From: Tardiphaga sp.
GTDB lineage: Bacteria; Pseudomonadota; Alphaproteobacteria; Rhizobiales; Xanthobacteraceae
DNA length: 13,841 nt
NCBI GenBank assembly: GCA_028290325.1
Contig: JAQGJY010000174.1
Location: 1-13,841 of the forward strand
Direction of reading: 5' to 3'
In this document: positions 7,239 through 13,841 of the stretch, one piece after another
Position numbering within the stretch: position 1 is the first letter of the stretch
How the letters are laid out: each line of letters begins with the position of its first letter
Notes under the pieces: model-generated
Database searches by the model: none
Told to the model about the DNA's origin: nothing
What the model saw: the letters and a program-made list of their open reading frames with translations, nothing else
Made by a program: the position numbers and the translations under genes

Positions 7239-7760
7239 TCAGCCCGCCTGCCGAGAGGTGGAAGCCGGATCGGCGTAGGGATCGGCGACGCCGAGCGTGG
7301 CGAGGATGTCGCGCTCGAGCTGCTCCATCTCCTCGGCCGCGCTGTCGTTCTCGTGATCGTAACCGACGAGATGCAGATAGCCGTGCACGGCAAGATGCGT
7401 CAGATGCGCGGCGAACAATTTGCCCTCGGCGTCGGCCTCGCGCCTTGTCGTCTGATAGGCGATGGCGATGTCGCCGAGCGTGCGCGGCGGATCGCCGGGC
7501 AACGGCGTGCCGGTCGGCGGCAACGCGGGAAACGACAGCACGTTGGTCGGCTTGTCGATGCCGCGCCAATTGGCGTTGAGGGTCTGGATGCCGGCGTCGT
7601 CGGTCAGCATGACCGCGAGTTCACACGCGCCGATACCCGTCGTGATGACGGCGGCGGCGGCATCGATCGCGCGCAGGATGACCGCCTCGGCGTCGGGTTC
7701 GGCATGCCAGACGTCGGCGACGACGAGCACGTCAGTCTCAGGTAGGTCAGGTTGGGGCAT
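7239..7760 (-). CDS. ybeY: Endoribonuclease YbeY
   Basis: YbeY is a metal-dependent RNase involved in 16S rRNA 3'-end maturation and ribosome quality control. The 173-residue product carries the zinc motif H126-x3-H130-x5-H136 (HGYLHLVGYDH), the upstream NANWRGIDKPTNVLSFP stretch (62-78) and LGDIAIA (95-101), all typical of the family. Length is normal. The start ATG at 7760 overlaps the phoH stop by one base (TGATG), indicating coupled translation; the corC start follows one base after its stop. phoH-ybeY-corC-lnt is the same order as ybeZ-ybeY-ybeX-lnt of E. coli. Confidence 0.97.
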   Translation of the reverse strand: MPQPDLPETDVLVVADVWHAEPDAEAVILRAIDAAAAVITTGIGACELAVMLTDDAGIQTLNANWRGIDKPTNVLSFPALPPTGTPLPGDPPRTLGDIAIAYQTTRREADAEGKLFAAHLTHLAVHGYLHLVGYDHENDSAAEEMEQLERDILATLGVADPYADPASTSRQAG

Positions 7761-8825
7761 CAGGCTTTGCCGGCCGCCGGCGGTTTGGGTTGACCCTCAT
7801 AGGCCGCGACGATGCGCGCCACCAGTTCATGACGGATGACGTCCTGCGCGGTGAATTTCACCTGCGCGATGCCCGGCACGCCGTCGAGCAGTTTCGCGGC
7901 TTCCGCCAGCCCCGAGGTCTGGCCATTCGGCAGATCGACCTGGCTGGGATCGCCGGTGATGATCATCCGGCTGTTCTCGCCGAGCCGGGTCAGGAACATC
8001 TTCATCTGCATCGACGTCGTGTTCTGCGCCTCGTCGAGGATGATCGCGGCGTTGGTCAGCGTGCGGCCGCGCATGAAAGCCAGCGGCGCGATTTCGATTT
8101 CACCGGTCTGCAAGGCGCGCTCGACGATGCGCGAATCCATCAAATCATACAGCGCGTCGTAGATCGGCCGCAGATACGGATCGACCTTCTCGCGCAGATC
8201 GCCGGGCAGAAAGCCGAGCCGCTCGCCAGCTTCCACCGCCGGACGCGACAGGATGATGCGATCGACCTCCTTGCGCTCGAACAGTTGCGCGGCCTGCGCC
8301 ACCGCGAGCCAGGTCTTGCCGGTGCCGGCCGGGCCGATGCCGAACACCAGTTCATGGCTCTTGAGCGCGCGAATATAGGTGTCCTGGGCGGCGGTCCGCG
8401 CGCGCACGGGACGCTTGCGCAGATTGATCGCCTCGAAGGTGCCGGGCTTCGCGCCGTCCTTGTCTTTTGGATCGAGCGCGAACAGCGAGCCCTGCGCCAG
8501 CGCCGAGCGGATCGACCCCTCGACGTCGCCCTGCGCGATGTCGTGGCCCTTCATCGCCTGCGCATAGAGCGTTTCGAGCACGCGCTTGGCGGCGTCGCAG
8601 GCATCGTGCGTGCCGGCCAGGGTGATGTGGTTGCCGCGCGAATCGACCACGACGTTCATCCTGCGCTCGATCAGCGCGAGGTTCTGTCCGTACGGTCCGA
8701 CCAAGGCGGACACGGCGCGGTTGTCATCAAAGGCGACAACGACTTGCGTCTCCGGCTGGGCAATGGTGTCGAGCTTGCGGGCGGCGGCGAGCGAGGACGA
8801 ATCCGATGCGCTTTTGGGCAAGGGT

Positions 8826-8836
<11 letters not shown>
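7760..8836 (-). CDS. phoH: PhoH-like ATPase (YbeZ type)
   Basis: This 358-residue P-loop protein of the PhoH/YbeZ family is a predicted RNA-associated ATPase or helicase-like protein that in E. coli interacts with YbeY. An N-terminal KH-like segment (about 30-95) precedes the ATPase domain. Walker A is GPAGTGKT (168-175) and Walker B is IILDEAQNTT (265-274), with the sensor ITGDPSQVDLP at 293-303. The start is unusual. The frame opens with TTG at 8836 immediately after two in-frame stops, and no ATG or GTG occurs before the KH-like segment, so TTG is the only candidate that keeps the domain. It overlaps the end of miaB by 11 bases, and no convincing Shine-Dalgarno is visible. Confidence 0.95.
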
Positions 8837-10241
<1,405 letters not shown>

Positions 10242-10320
10242 GAGACCTGATATAGCGGGGATGGGGCTGCGGGGACATAGCGCTTCGCGCGCGAACAATC
10301 CAGTTCGGCCTTCGTCAGGG

Positions 10321-11013
10321 TCACCGGCCGAGCCCCTCGCGCGCGCGGGACCCGCCATATTTTTCAATTAATTCAGGCAGTTGCGACATATCGTCGAAAA
10401 CCGCATGGGCGCCCAGCGCGCGCAGCACCTTGGCGTGGCCGGGCCGGCAATGGCTGCCGCCGCAGAACCCCAGCACCGTCATACCGGCGGCGAGGCCCGC
10501 CGTGACACCCGCGATGCTGTCCTCGATCACCAGACAGCGGTGCGGATCGACAGCCATCCGCGCGGCGGCATGGAGAAACAAATCAGGCGCCGGTTTGCCT
10601 TGCGCGACATCGGCGGCCGAAAACAGATGCGGCTCGAAATGCGCCAGCAACCCTGTCGTCGTCAGGCTGCTGCGAATGCGCGTCGGCGTCCCGCTCGACG
10701 CGACACAGAGCTGCTGCGAGAGCCGCGCGAGCGCGTCGTTCACATGCGGCATCGGCTGCAGCATGTCACCGAACACCCGGTCGATCTCGGATTTCAGATG
10801 GAGCGTGTAGGCCTCCGGCAACGCGCGGCCGAGCTCGGTCTCGATCTCGAAGCGCGCCTGCTTTGCCGAGCGACCGAGAAACCGGTCGTGCACCTGATCG
10901 CTGGTGATGGCGTAGCCGTGCAGCGTCAGCGCGTCGGCATGCACGCGACAGGACAGTTCCTCGCTGTCCACCAGCACGCCGTCGCAGTCGAAGATGACGA
11001 GATCGATGGTCAT
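10321..11013 (-). CDS. HAD-superfamily sugar-phosphatase-like hydrolase
   Basis: This 230-residue cytoplasmic HAD hydrolase is of the beta-phosphoglucomutase/phosphatase type. All four motifs are visible: I, FDCDGVLVDSE with nucleophile D9 and D11; II, VASSGTP around S106-S107; III, K140 in QGKPAPD; IV, E164-D165 in VIEDSIAGV. The helical cap is inserted after motif I (about 16-88). The GFCGGSHC stretch (182-189) resembles small sugar-phosphate phosphatases such as E. coli YieH or YqaB, but the substrate cannot be read from sequence. ATG 11013 is placed directly before the first strand (MTIDLVIFDCDG), where relatives start; no clear Shine-Dalgarno is present. It is on the same strand as miaB downstream, with a 79-base gap, so co-transcription is possible. 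A repeat-like sequence lies upstream. Confidence 0.9.
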   Translation of the reverse strand: MTIDLVIFDCDGVLVDSEELSCRVHADALTLHGYAITSDQVHDRFLGRSAKQARFEIETELGRALPEAYTLHLKSEIDRVFGDMLQPMPHVNDALARLSQQLCVASSGTPTRIRSSLTTTGLLAHFEPHLFSAADVAQGKPAPDLFLHAAARMAVDPHRCLVIEDSIAGVTAGLAAGMTVLGFCGGSHCRPGHAKVLRALGAHAVFDDMSQLPELIEKYGGSRAREGLGR

Positions 11014-11029
11014 TTTATGAACCACGATG

Positions 11030-11168
11030 GGTGATTGCGGGACGCATTTGCCTCGCGCCCCGCGAGATGAATGCGACGAAGCCACCAGCGTTGCCTGTTA
11101 CGTGCTGGATGGCCTGGCGGCGCGTTATGTCGGCAACCGCGGCGTGGCGGCGCGCTGGCAATGACGAA
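11030..11168. repeat. Probable dispersed intergenic repeat between the HAD gene and fur
   Basis: The 168-base gap contains an imperfect inverted repeat at 11043-11075: two 15-base arms, CGCATTTGCCTCGCG and CGCGAGATGAATGCG, matching at 12 of 15 positions with a 3-base loop. It is followed by a GC-rich stretch ending GCGCTGGCAATGACGAA. The style (short imperfect hairpin, GACGAAGCCACC, terminal CAATGACGAA) resembles intergenic repeats I remember as scattered through Bradyrhizobium-type genomes. No second copy is in this window, so the repeat status is inference. I see no convincing gene in it. Confidence 0.45.
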
Positions 11169-11181
11169 CTCTCCGGATGCA

Positions 11182-11649
11182 TCAGGTGTCCGACGTCTCG
11201 TCCCGATCCTTCTCATCGAGCGGCACGCAGTACAATTCGAGCCGATGATCGACCAACTTGTAGCCGAGCTTGCGGGCAATTTCGGCCTGCAGGGCTTCGA
11301 TCGCCTCGGACGTGAACTCGATCACGGTGCCGTCGCGCAGATTGATGAGATGGTCGTGATGGCTGTCCGGCATCTGCTCGTAGCGCGCGCGGCCCTCGCG
11401 GAAATCATGCCGCTCGATGATGCCGGCATCCTCGAACAGTTTCACCGTGCGATAGACCGTCGAGATCGAAATCTTGTCATCGACGCCGATGCAGCGGCGA
11501 TACAATTCCTCAACATCGGGGTGGTCGGCCGATTCGGCCAGCACGCGCGCGATGACACGGCGCTGCTCGGTCATCCGCATGCCGGTCGCCGCGCAACGCG
11601 CTTCGATGCCGGCTGATTTGAGCGGAGGAACGGATCGGAGAGCGGCCAT
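11182..11649 (-). CDS. fur: Ferric uptake regulator Fur
   Basis: This 155-residue metal-dependent repressor closely resembles Bradyrhizobium Fur as I remember it. The N-terminal winged helix (about 24-88) contains ARCAATGMRMTEQRRVIARV and the recognition segment KISISTVYRTVKLFEDAGII. The dimerisation domain (about 92-145) contains the metal ligands of the HHDH cluster (97-100), E111 and H135. The CxxC structural-zinc cysteines of E. coli Fur are absent (LINLRDG instead of LICLDCG), as in other bradyrhizobial Fur proteins. It has no Irr-type haem motif. ATG 11649 has GGAAA about 8 bases upstream and matches relatives; the frame is open further upstream to 11826, but that stretch is the palindromic region. 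An elaborate inverted-repeat region immediately upstream suggests regulation at this gene. Confidence 0.94.
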   Translation of the reverse strand: MAALRSVPPLKSAGIEARCAATGMRMTEQRRVIARVLAESADHPDVEELYRRCIGVDDKISISTVYRTVKLFEDAGIIERHDFREGRARYEQMPDSHHDHLINLRDGTVIEFTSEAIEALQAEIARKLGYKLVDHRLELYCVPLDEKDRDETSDT

Positions 11650-11667
11650 GGGATGTTTCCAGCTTGG

Positions 11668-11741
11668 CGAGTGGTCTATTCCAACATTCGCATCCCATTG
11701 CCACTCATCTTTTCGCGAATGTTGGAATTCAAGACCACTCG
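11668..11741. repeat. Long inverted repeat in the fur leader
   Basis: The left arm 11668-11691 and right arm 11715-11741 match at 24 consecutive pairs, interrupted only by a 3-base bulge (TCA, 11729-11731). The outer pair is CGAGTGGTCT/AGACCACTCG (10 bp) and the inner pair is ATTCCAACATTCGC/GCGAATGTTGGAAT (14 bp). The 23-base loop is 11692-11714. The structure ends 18 bases before the fur ATG, next to its Shine-Dalgarno, so it could act as an operator in DNA or as a leader hairpin in RNA. It is not followed by a T run on the fur strand, so it is not a normal terminator. Confidence 0.85.
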
Positions 11742-11774
11742 AAAAAATCACGGTGCGAGCGGCGCTTTGAATTC

Positions 11775-11818
11775 GACATTCGCGAGACAAACTCGCGGCG
11801 CGTGGTGACGCGAATGTC
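11775..11818. repeat. Second, branched inverted repeat upstream of fur
   Basis: GACATTCGC (11775-11783) and GCGAATGTC (11810-11818) are perfect 9-base inverted arms. Between them are two small perfect hairpins: CGCGAG/CTCGCG (11781-11786 and 11792-11797, loop ACAAA), which shares three bases with the outer left arm, and CGCGT/ACGCG (11799-11803 and 11808-11812, loop GGTG), which shares three bases with the outer right arm. It shares the octamer ACATTCGC, in both orientations, with the repeat at 11668-11741. It lies 38 bases after the rimI stop. Confidence 0.75.
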
Positions 11819-11855
11819 AAATCCACGCCGCTCGTGTTCTGCCACCGCCGCGGCG

Positions 11856-12338
11856 TCAGGACAAGTCGCGACGCATCACCAAGGCATTCAATTCGGCGCC
11901 ACCGGGCTCGCGATAATAGCGCTCGCGGCGGCCGACAACCGCAAAACCCGCGCGCTGGTAAAGTTTGCGCGCCGGCTGGTTGTTTTCCTCGACCTCCAGG
12001 AACACGGTGCGGACGCCGCGCCCGGCGAGATGGCCAAGGTGGGTGTGCAACAGATCACGCGACAGGCCGCGGCCGCGCTGCTTGGAATCGATCGCGATCG
12101 ACAGAATTTCCGCCTCGTCGGCGGCCAGCCGCGAGACGGCAAAGCCGATCACATGGCGACCGGCGCGCAGCCGATGCAGCAGCGTGTTGCGTTCGCGCAG
12201 CATCTGCTCGAATTCAGCCACGCCCCAGCCACGATGAAACGACGCGCCGTGCAATCGCGCCAAAGCCTGTGAATCCCGGCTGGTCGCTGGTTCGACCGCC
12301 GGCGTGGGAGACGGCCACAGCCGCGCCAGCCAGCGCAT
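11856..12338 (-). CDS. rimI: Ribosomal-protein-alanine N-acetyltransferase RimI-like
   Basis: This is a 160-residue GNAT acetyltransferase. RimI acetylates the N-terminal alanine of ribosomal protein S18. The acetyl-CoA motif is QRGRGLSRDLL (87-97). The pair proposed as catalytic in E. coli RimI (Glu103 and Tyr115, 12 apart) has counterparts at E115 and Y127 (LEVEENN...KLYQRAGF). Length is normal. ATG 12338 overlaps the tsaB stop by one base (TGATG), indicating translational coupling; tsaB-rimI adjacency is common in bacteria. A longer frame upstream in the same phase is only the shadow of tsaB. The actual substrate in this organism is inferred from the family and neighbour. Confidence 0.93.
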   Translation of the reverse strand: MRWLARLWPSPTPAVEPATSRDSQALARLHGASFHRGWGVAEFEQMLRERNTLLHRLRAGRHVIGFAVSRLAADEAEILSIAIDSKQRGRGLSRDLLHTHLGHLAGRGVRTVFLEVEENNQPARKLYQRAGFAVVGRRERYYREPGGAELNALVMRRDLS

Positions 12339-13024
12339 CACGACGCCGCGCGCGGCAACGCCGTGGAGGTTTGCGGCTTGGCATCCGGCGCGCGCAGATA
12401 AAACGGCCGCGCTGGCCCGGACGCCGGATTGACCGCCGCGCCGAGCCACGCGATCCACGTAATCTCCGGCGCGGGCTTCGGATCGACCAGCACCGGCGGG
12501 ACATCGGCCGGCCAGCGATCCGCCAGCAATTGCGCGGCATTGCCGACGATGATCGGGGTGCCGTAGCGCGACGCCTCCAGCACCTTGTCGATTGGCAGAA
12601 TCTTGGGCCGGATCAGTGACGCGCCATTGCCGCTGACGACCTGGACATAGACATGATCGTGCCGCGCATCGATGACGGAGATCACCGGATTGCGGCCGGT
12701 CTCGCTGATGACGGCGGCGGCAAACGCCGTCAGCGTGGTCACGCCGACCACCGGCTTGCTCGCCGCCAGCGCAAGGCCCCGCGCAGCCGAGAGCCCGACG
12801 CGCAAACCCGTAAAACTGCCGGGGCCGGTCGTCACCGCGATGCGATCGAGCGCGCCGAACCCGACGCGGCCCTGTTTCATCACCTCGACGATCAACGGCA
12901 TCAGAGCTTCGGCATGGCCACGCGCCATCCGCACCGAACGGTGCGCGATCAATTGACCGCTGACGGTATCGAGAATGCCGGCGGCGCAGACGTCGAGCGC
13001 CGTATCGATCGCGAGAATCAGCAT
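12338..13024 (-). CDS. tsaB: tRNA threonylcarbamoyladenosine biosynthesis protein TsaB
   Basis: TsaB partners with TsaD and TsaE to install t6A at position 37 of ANN-decoding tRNAs. The 228-residue product has the ASKHA-type start MLILAIDTALDVCAAGI, the segment RGHAEALMPLI (35-45) contributing to TsaD pairing, and the hallmark TTGPGSFTGLRVGLSAARGL (65-84). Length is normal. The gap to the Nfu gene upstream is 30 bases with no visible terminator, so nfu-tsaB-rimI is probably one transcript. The Shine-Dalgarno is weak. Confidence 0.96.
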   Translation of the reverse strand: MLILAIDTALDVCAAGILDTVSGQLIAHRSVRMARGHAEALMPLIVEVMKQGRVGFGALDRIAVTTGPGSFTGLRVGLSAARGLALAASKPVVGVTTLTAFAAAVISETGRNPVISVIDARHDHVYVQVVSGNGASLIRPKILPIDKVLEASRYGTPIIVGNAAQLLADRWPADVPPVLVDPKPAPEITWIAWLGAAVNPASGPARPFYLRAPDAKPQTSTALPRAAS

Positions 13025-13054
13025 GATAAAACCGCGACCAATGCGTGAGGCCTG

Positions 13055-13624
13055 TTAGATCGGGCGAACCTCGATGACGTCGGGCACGAAATGCTTGAGC
13101 AGGTTCTGAATACCGTGCTGCAAGGTCGCGGTCGAGGACGGGCAACCGGCGCAGGAGCCCTTCATCGCCAGATAGACGATGCCCTCCTTGAAGCCGCGAA
13201 ACGTGATGTCGCCGCCGTCATTGGCGACGGCCGGGCGGACCCGGGTCTCGATCAGATCCTTGATCTGGTCGACGGTCTCGGCGTCGGCCTCGTCAAAGAA
13301 TTCATCCTCGCTGTCGGTCTCGTCGCCGGAGACGCTGCCGTCGGCCATCAGCGGCGCGCCGGACATGTAGTGTTCCATGATCGCGCCGAGAATCGCCGGC
13401 TTCATATGCTGCCACTCATCGGTTTCGCCCTTGGTGACGGTGACGAAATCCGAGCCGTAGAACACGCCGCTGACGCCGGGCACGCCGAACAGCCTTTCGG
13501 CCAGCGGCGAGCGCGCGGCTTCGGCGCGCGTGGTGAATTCCATCGTCCCTGAGTCGAGCACGTCGCGGCCCGGAATGAACTTCAGCGTGGCGGGATTTGG
13601 GGTGGCTTCGGTCTGGATGAACAT
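13055..13624 (-). CDS. nfu: Nfu-type iron-sulfur cluster carrier
   Basis: This 189-residue Fe-S carrier has the Nfu N-terminal domain (about 1-88, starting MFIQTEATPNPATLKFIPG), an acidic linker (about 100-114, DETDSEDEFFDEADA) and a NifU C-terminal domain (about 117-189) with the cluster-binding cysteines C158 and C161 (KGSCAGCPSS). This is the architecture of mitochondrial NFU1, not of E. coli NfuA, whose N-terminal domain is different. It passes [4Fe-4S] clusters to client enzymes; MiaB is a known NfuA client in E. coli, and a miaB gene lies downstream. ATG 13624 has a strong Shine-Dalgarno, GGAGG, 5 bases upstream. The leader contains alternative hairpins and an RpoH-like promoter, reported separately. 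Confidence 0.96.
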   Translation of the reverse strand: MFIQTEATPNPATLKFIPGRDVLDSGTMEFTTRAEAARSPLAERLFGVPGVSGVFYGSDFVTVTKGETDEWQHMKPAILGAIMEHYMSGAPLMADGSVSGDETDSEDEFFDEADAETVDQIKDLIETRVRPAVANDGGDITFRGFKEGIVYLAMKGSCAGCPSSTATLQHGIQNLLKHFVPDVIEVRPI

Positions 13625-13632
13625 GGTGGCCT

Positions 13633-13660
13633 CCGGCGCATCGCCGGTTCAAGGCCGGCG
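13633..13660 (-). promoter_or_regulatory. Alternative hairpins over the nfu ribosome-binding site
   Basis: On the nfu strand, CGCCGG (13660-13655), CCGGCG (13647-13642) and CGCCGG (13638-13633) follow each other. The middle copy can pair with the first (6 bp, 7-base loop) or with the third (6 bp, 3-base loop), but not both. The second pairing takes in the first two G of the Shine-Dalgarno GGAGG (13634-13630). The complementarity is exact; a regulatory role is inference. Confidence 0.45.
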
Positions 13661-13689
13661 CGATCGGGTGAATGTGGAGTGTTTCTAGC

Positions 13690-13717
13690 AAATGGCGATC
13701 GGAAAAGCACGGTCAAG
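13690..13717 (-). promoter_or_regulatory. RpoH-like (sigma-32) candidate promoter for nfu
   Basis: On the minus strand, CTTGAC (13717-13712) and CCATTT (13695-13690) are 16 bases apart. This fits the alphaproteobacterial heat-shock promoter pattern CTTGAC-N16/17-CYATNT as I remember it. A sigma-70 reading (TTGACC with ATTTGC or TTTGCT) is poorer at the -10. The expected start near 13683 gives a leader of about 60 bases. Confidence 0.5.
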
Positions 13718-13752
13718 AGTAGGCCGTCCTCCGGGGATGGCGCGCATCTTTC

Positions 13753-13763
13753 GGGGGGGGGGG
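13753..13763. repeat. Run of 11 G between the stress-protein gene and nfu
   Basis: Eleven consecutive G residues on the plus strand (C on the gene strand) lie in the 159-base intergenic region, about 35 bases upstream of the candidate nfu promoter. On the gene strand, GGGG-CTCT-CCCC at its edge can form a small hairpin after the stress-protein stop, but there is no T run. Confidence 0.9.
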
Positions 13764-13783
13764 AGAGCCCCGATGATGGAACT

Positions 13784-13841
13784 CTACGACAGCGCGTCGA
13801 TATCCGCGTCGGTCAGGTTGCCCGGAATGACCGTCACCGGG
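13784..13841 (-). CDS. C-terminal end of a probable universal stress protein (5' part outside window)
   Basis: Eighteen codons and a TAG stop (13786-13784) read PVTVIPGNLTDADIDALS. Universal stress (UspA-fold) proteins of Bradyrhizobium-type bacteria often end with a PVTVVPG strand followed by an acidic L-x-DADIDAL helix, which is the basis for the call. Too little is present to judge the rest of the gene, its start or its nucleotide-binding motif. It is on the same strand as nfu, 159 bases upstream of it. Confidence 0.55.
   Translation of the reverse strand, partial: PVTVIPGNLTDADIDALS

Noticed and set aside
10281..10296. Palindrome TTCGCGCGCGAA between the HAD gene and miaB as a terminator or operator
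   Set aside because: It is short, made of CG repeats common in such genomes, has no T run, and nothing else supports a role.
11792..11820. TTGACA (minus strand, 11820-11815) as a fur -35 box
   Set aside because: No acceptable -10 hexamer lies 16-18 bases downstream; the hexamer is part of the palindrome arm.
11650..11826. N-terminal extension of Fur by 59 residues
   Set aside because: The extra stretch is encoded by the inverted-repeat region, and the ATG at 11649 has a fitting Shine-Dalgarno and family-like start.
11856..13145. A 429-codon open frame on the minus strand spanning rimI and most of tsaB
   Set aside because: Only its last 160 codons are a real protein (RimI). The upstream part is the wrong frame of tsaB, which is itself clearly recognisable, so this is not a fusion gene.
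13642..13660. A TpsiC-arm lookalike on the plus strand (5-bp stem, loop TTCAAGG)
   Set aside because: No acceptor stem, D arm or anticodon arm can be found around it, and the upstream sequence is nfu coding DNA. It is better explained as part of the nfu leader hairpins.

Overview
The window looks like core chromosome of an alphaproteobacterium, most probably Bradyrhizobium/Rhodopseudomonas/Nitrobacter/Afipia-type (family Nitrobacteraceae). The evidence is high GC, the protein sequences (a Fur without zinc-finger cysteines, a RimP with a long basic tail, a PraR-type regulator, a DUF2336 protein) and the gene order. This assignment is from memory of these families, not from a search. Coding density is high, and all genes but one lie on the minus strand.

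Layout, left to right. Minus-strand rimP-nusA occupies 1-1782; nusA runs off the left edge. A 351-base intergenic region holds a candidate promoter and intrinsic terminator ahead of rimP. The only plus-strand gene, a DUF2336 protein (2134-3231), follows. Then, all on the minus strand: trmB and a PraR-like regulator (3243-4393); the conserved miaB-phoH-ybeY-corC-lnt block (4518-10241); a HAD phosphatase (10321-11013); fur (11182-11649); rimI-tsaB (11856-13024); an Nfu iron-sulfur scaffold (13055-13624); and the last 18 codons of what is probably a universal stress protein (13784-13841).

How the genes work together. Most serve RNA maturation and translation. NusA and RimP act in transcription elongation and 30S assembly. 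YbeY and PhoH act in RNA metabolism. TsaB, MiaB and TrmB modify tRNA (t6A37, ms2i6A37, m7G46). RimI acetylates a ribosomal protein. Lnt finishes lipoproteins, with CorC encoded immediately upstream. A second theme is iron: Fur senses it, Nfu carries Fe-S clusters, and MiaB is a two-cluster Fe-S enzyme. Coupling is tight in several places: overlaps of 4, 1, 11, 4 and 1 bases and a 1-base gap.

I see no prophage, insertion sequence, CRISPR array or tRNA gene, and no obvious new multi-gene system. The interesting signals are in non-coding DNA: (i) four alternating copies of a motif that fold into two inverted repeats in front of fur; (ii) a promoter/terminator pair in front of rimP; (iii) an RpoH-like promoter plus mutually exclusive hairpins over the nfu ribosome-binding site; (iv) a probable dispersed repeat between the HAD gene and fur; (v) an 11-base G run.
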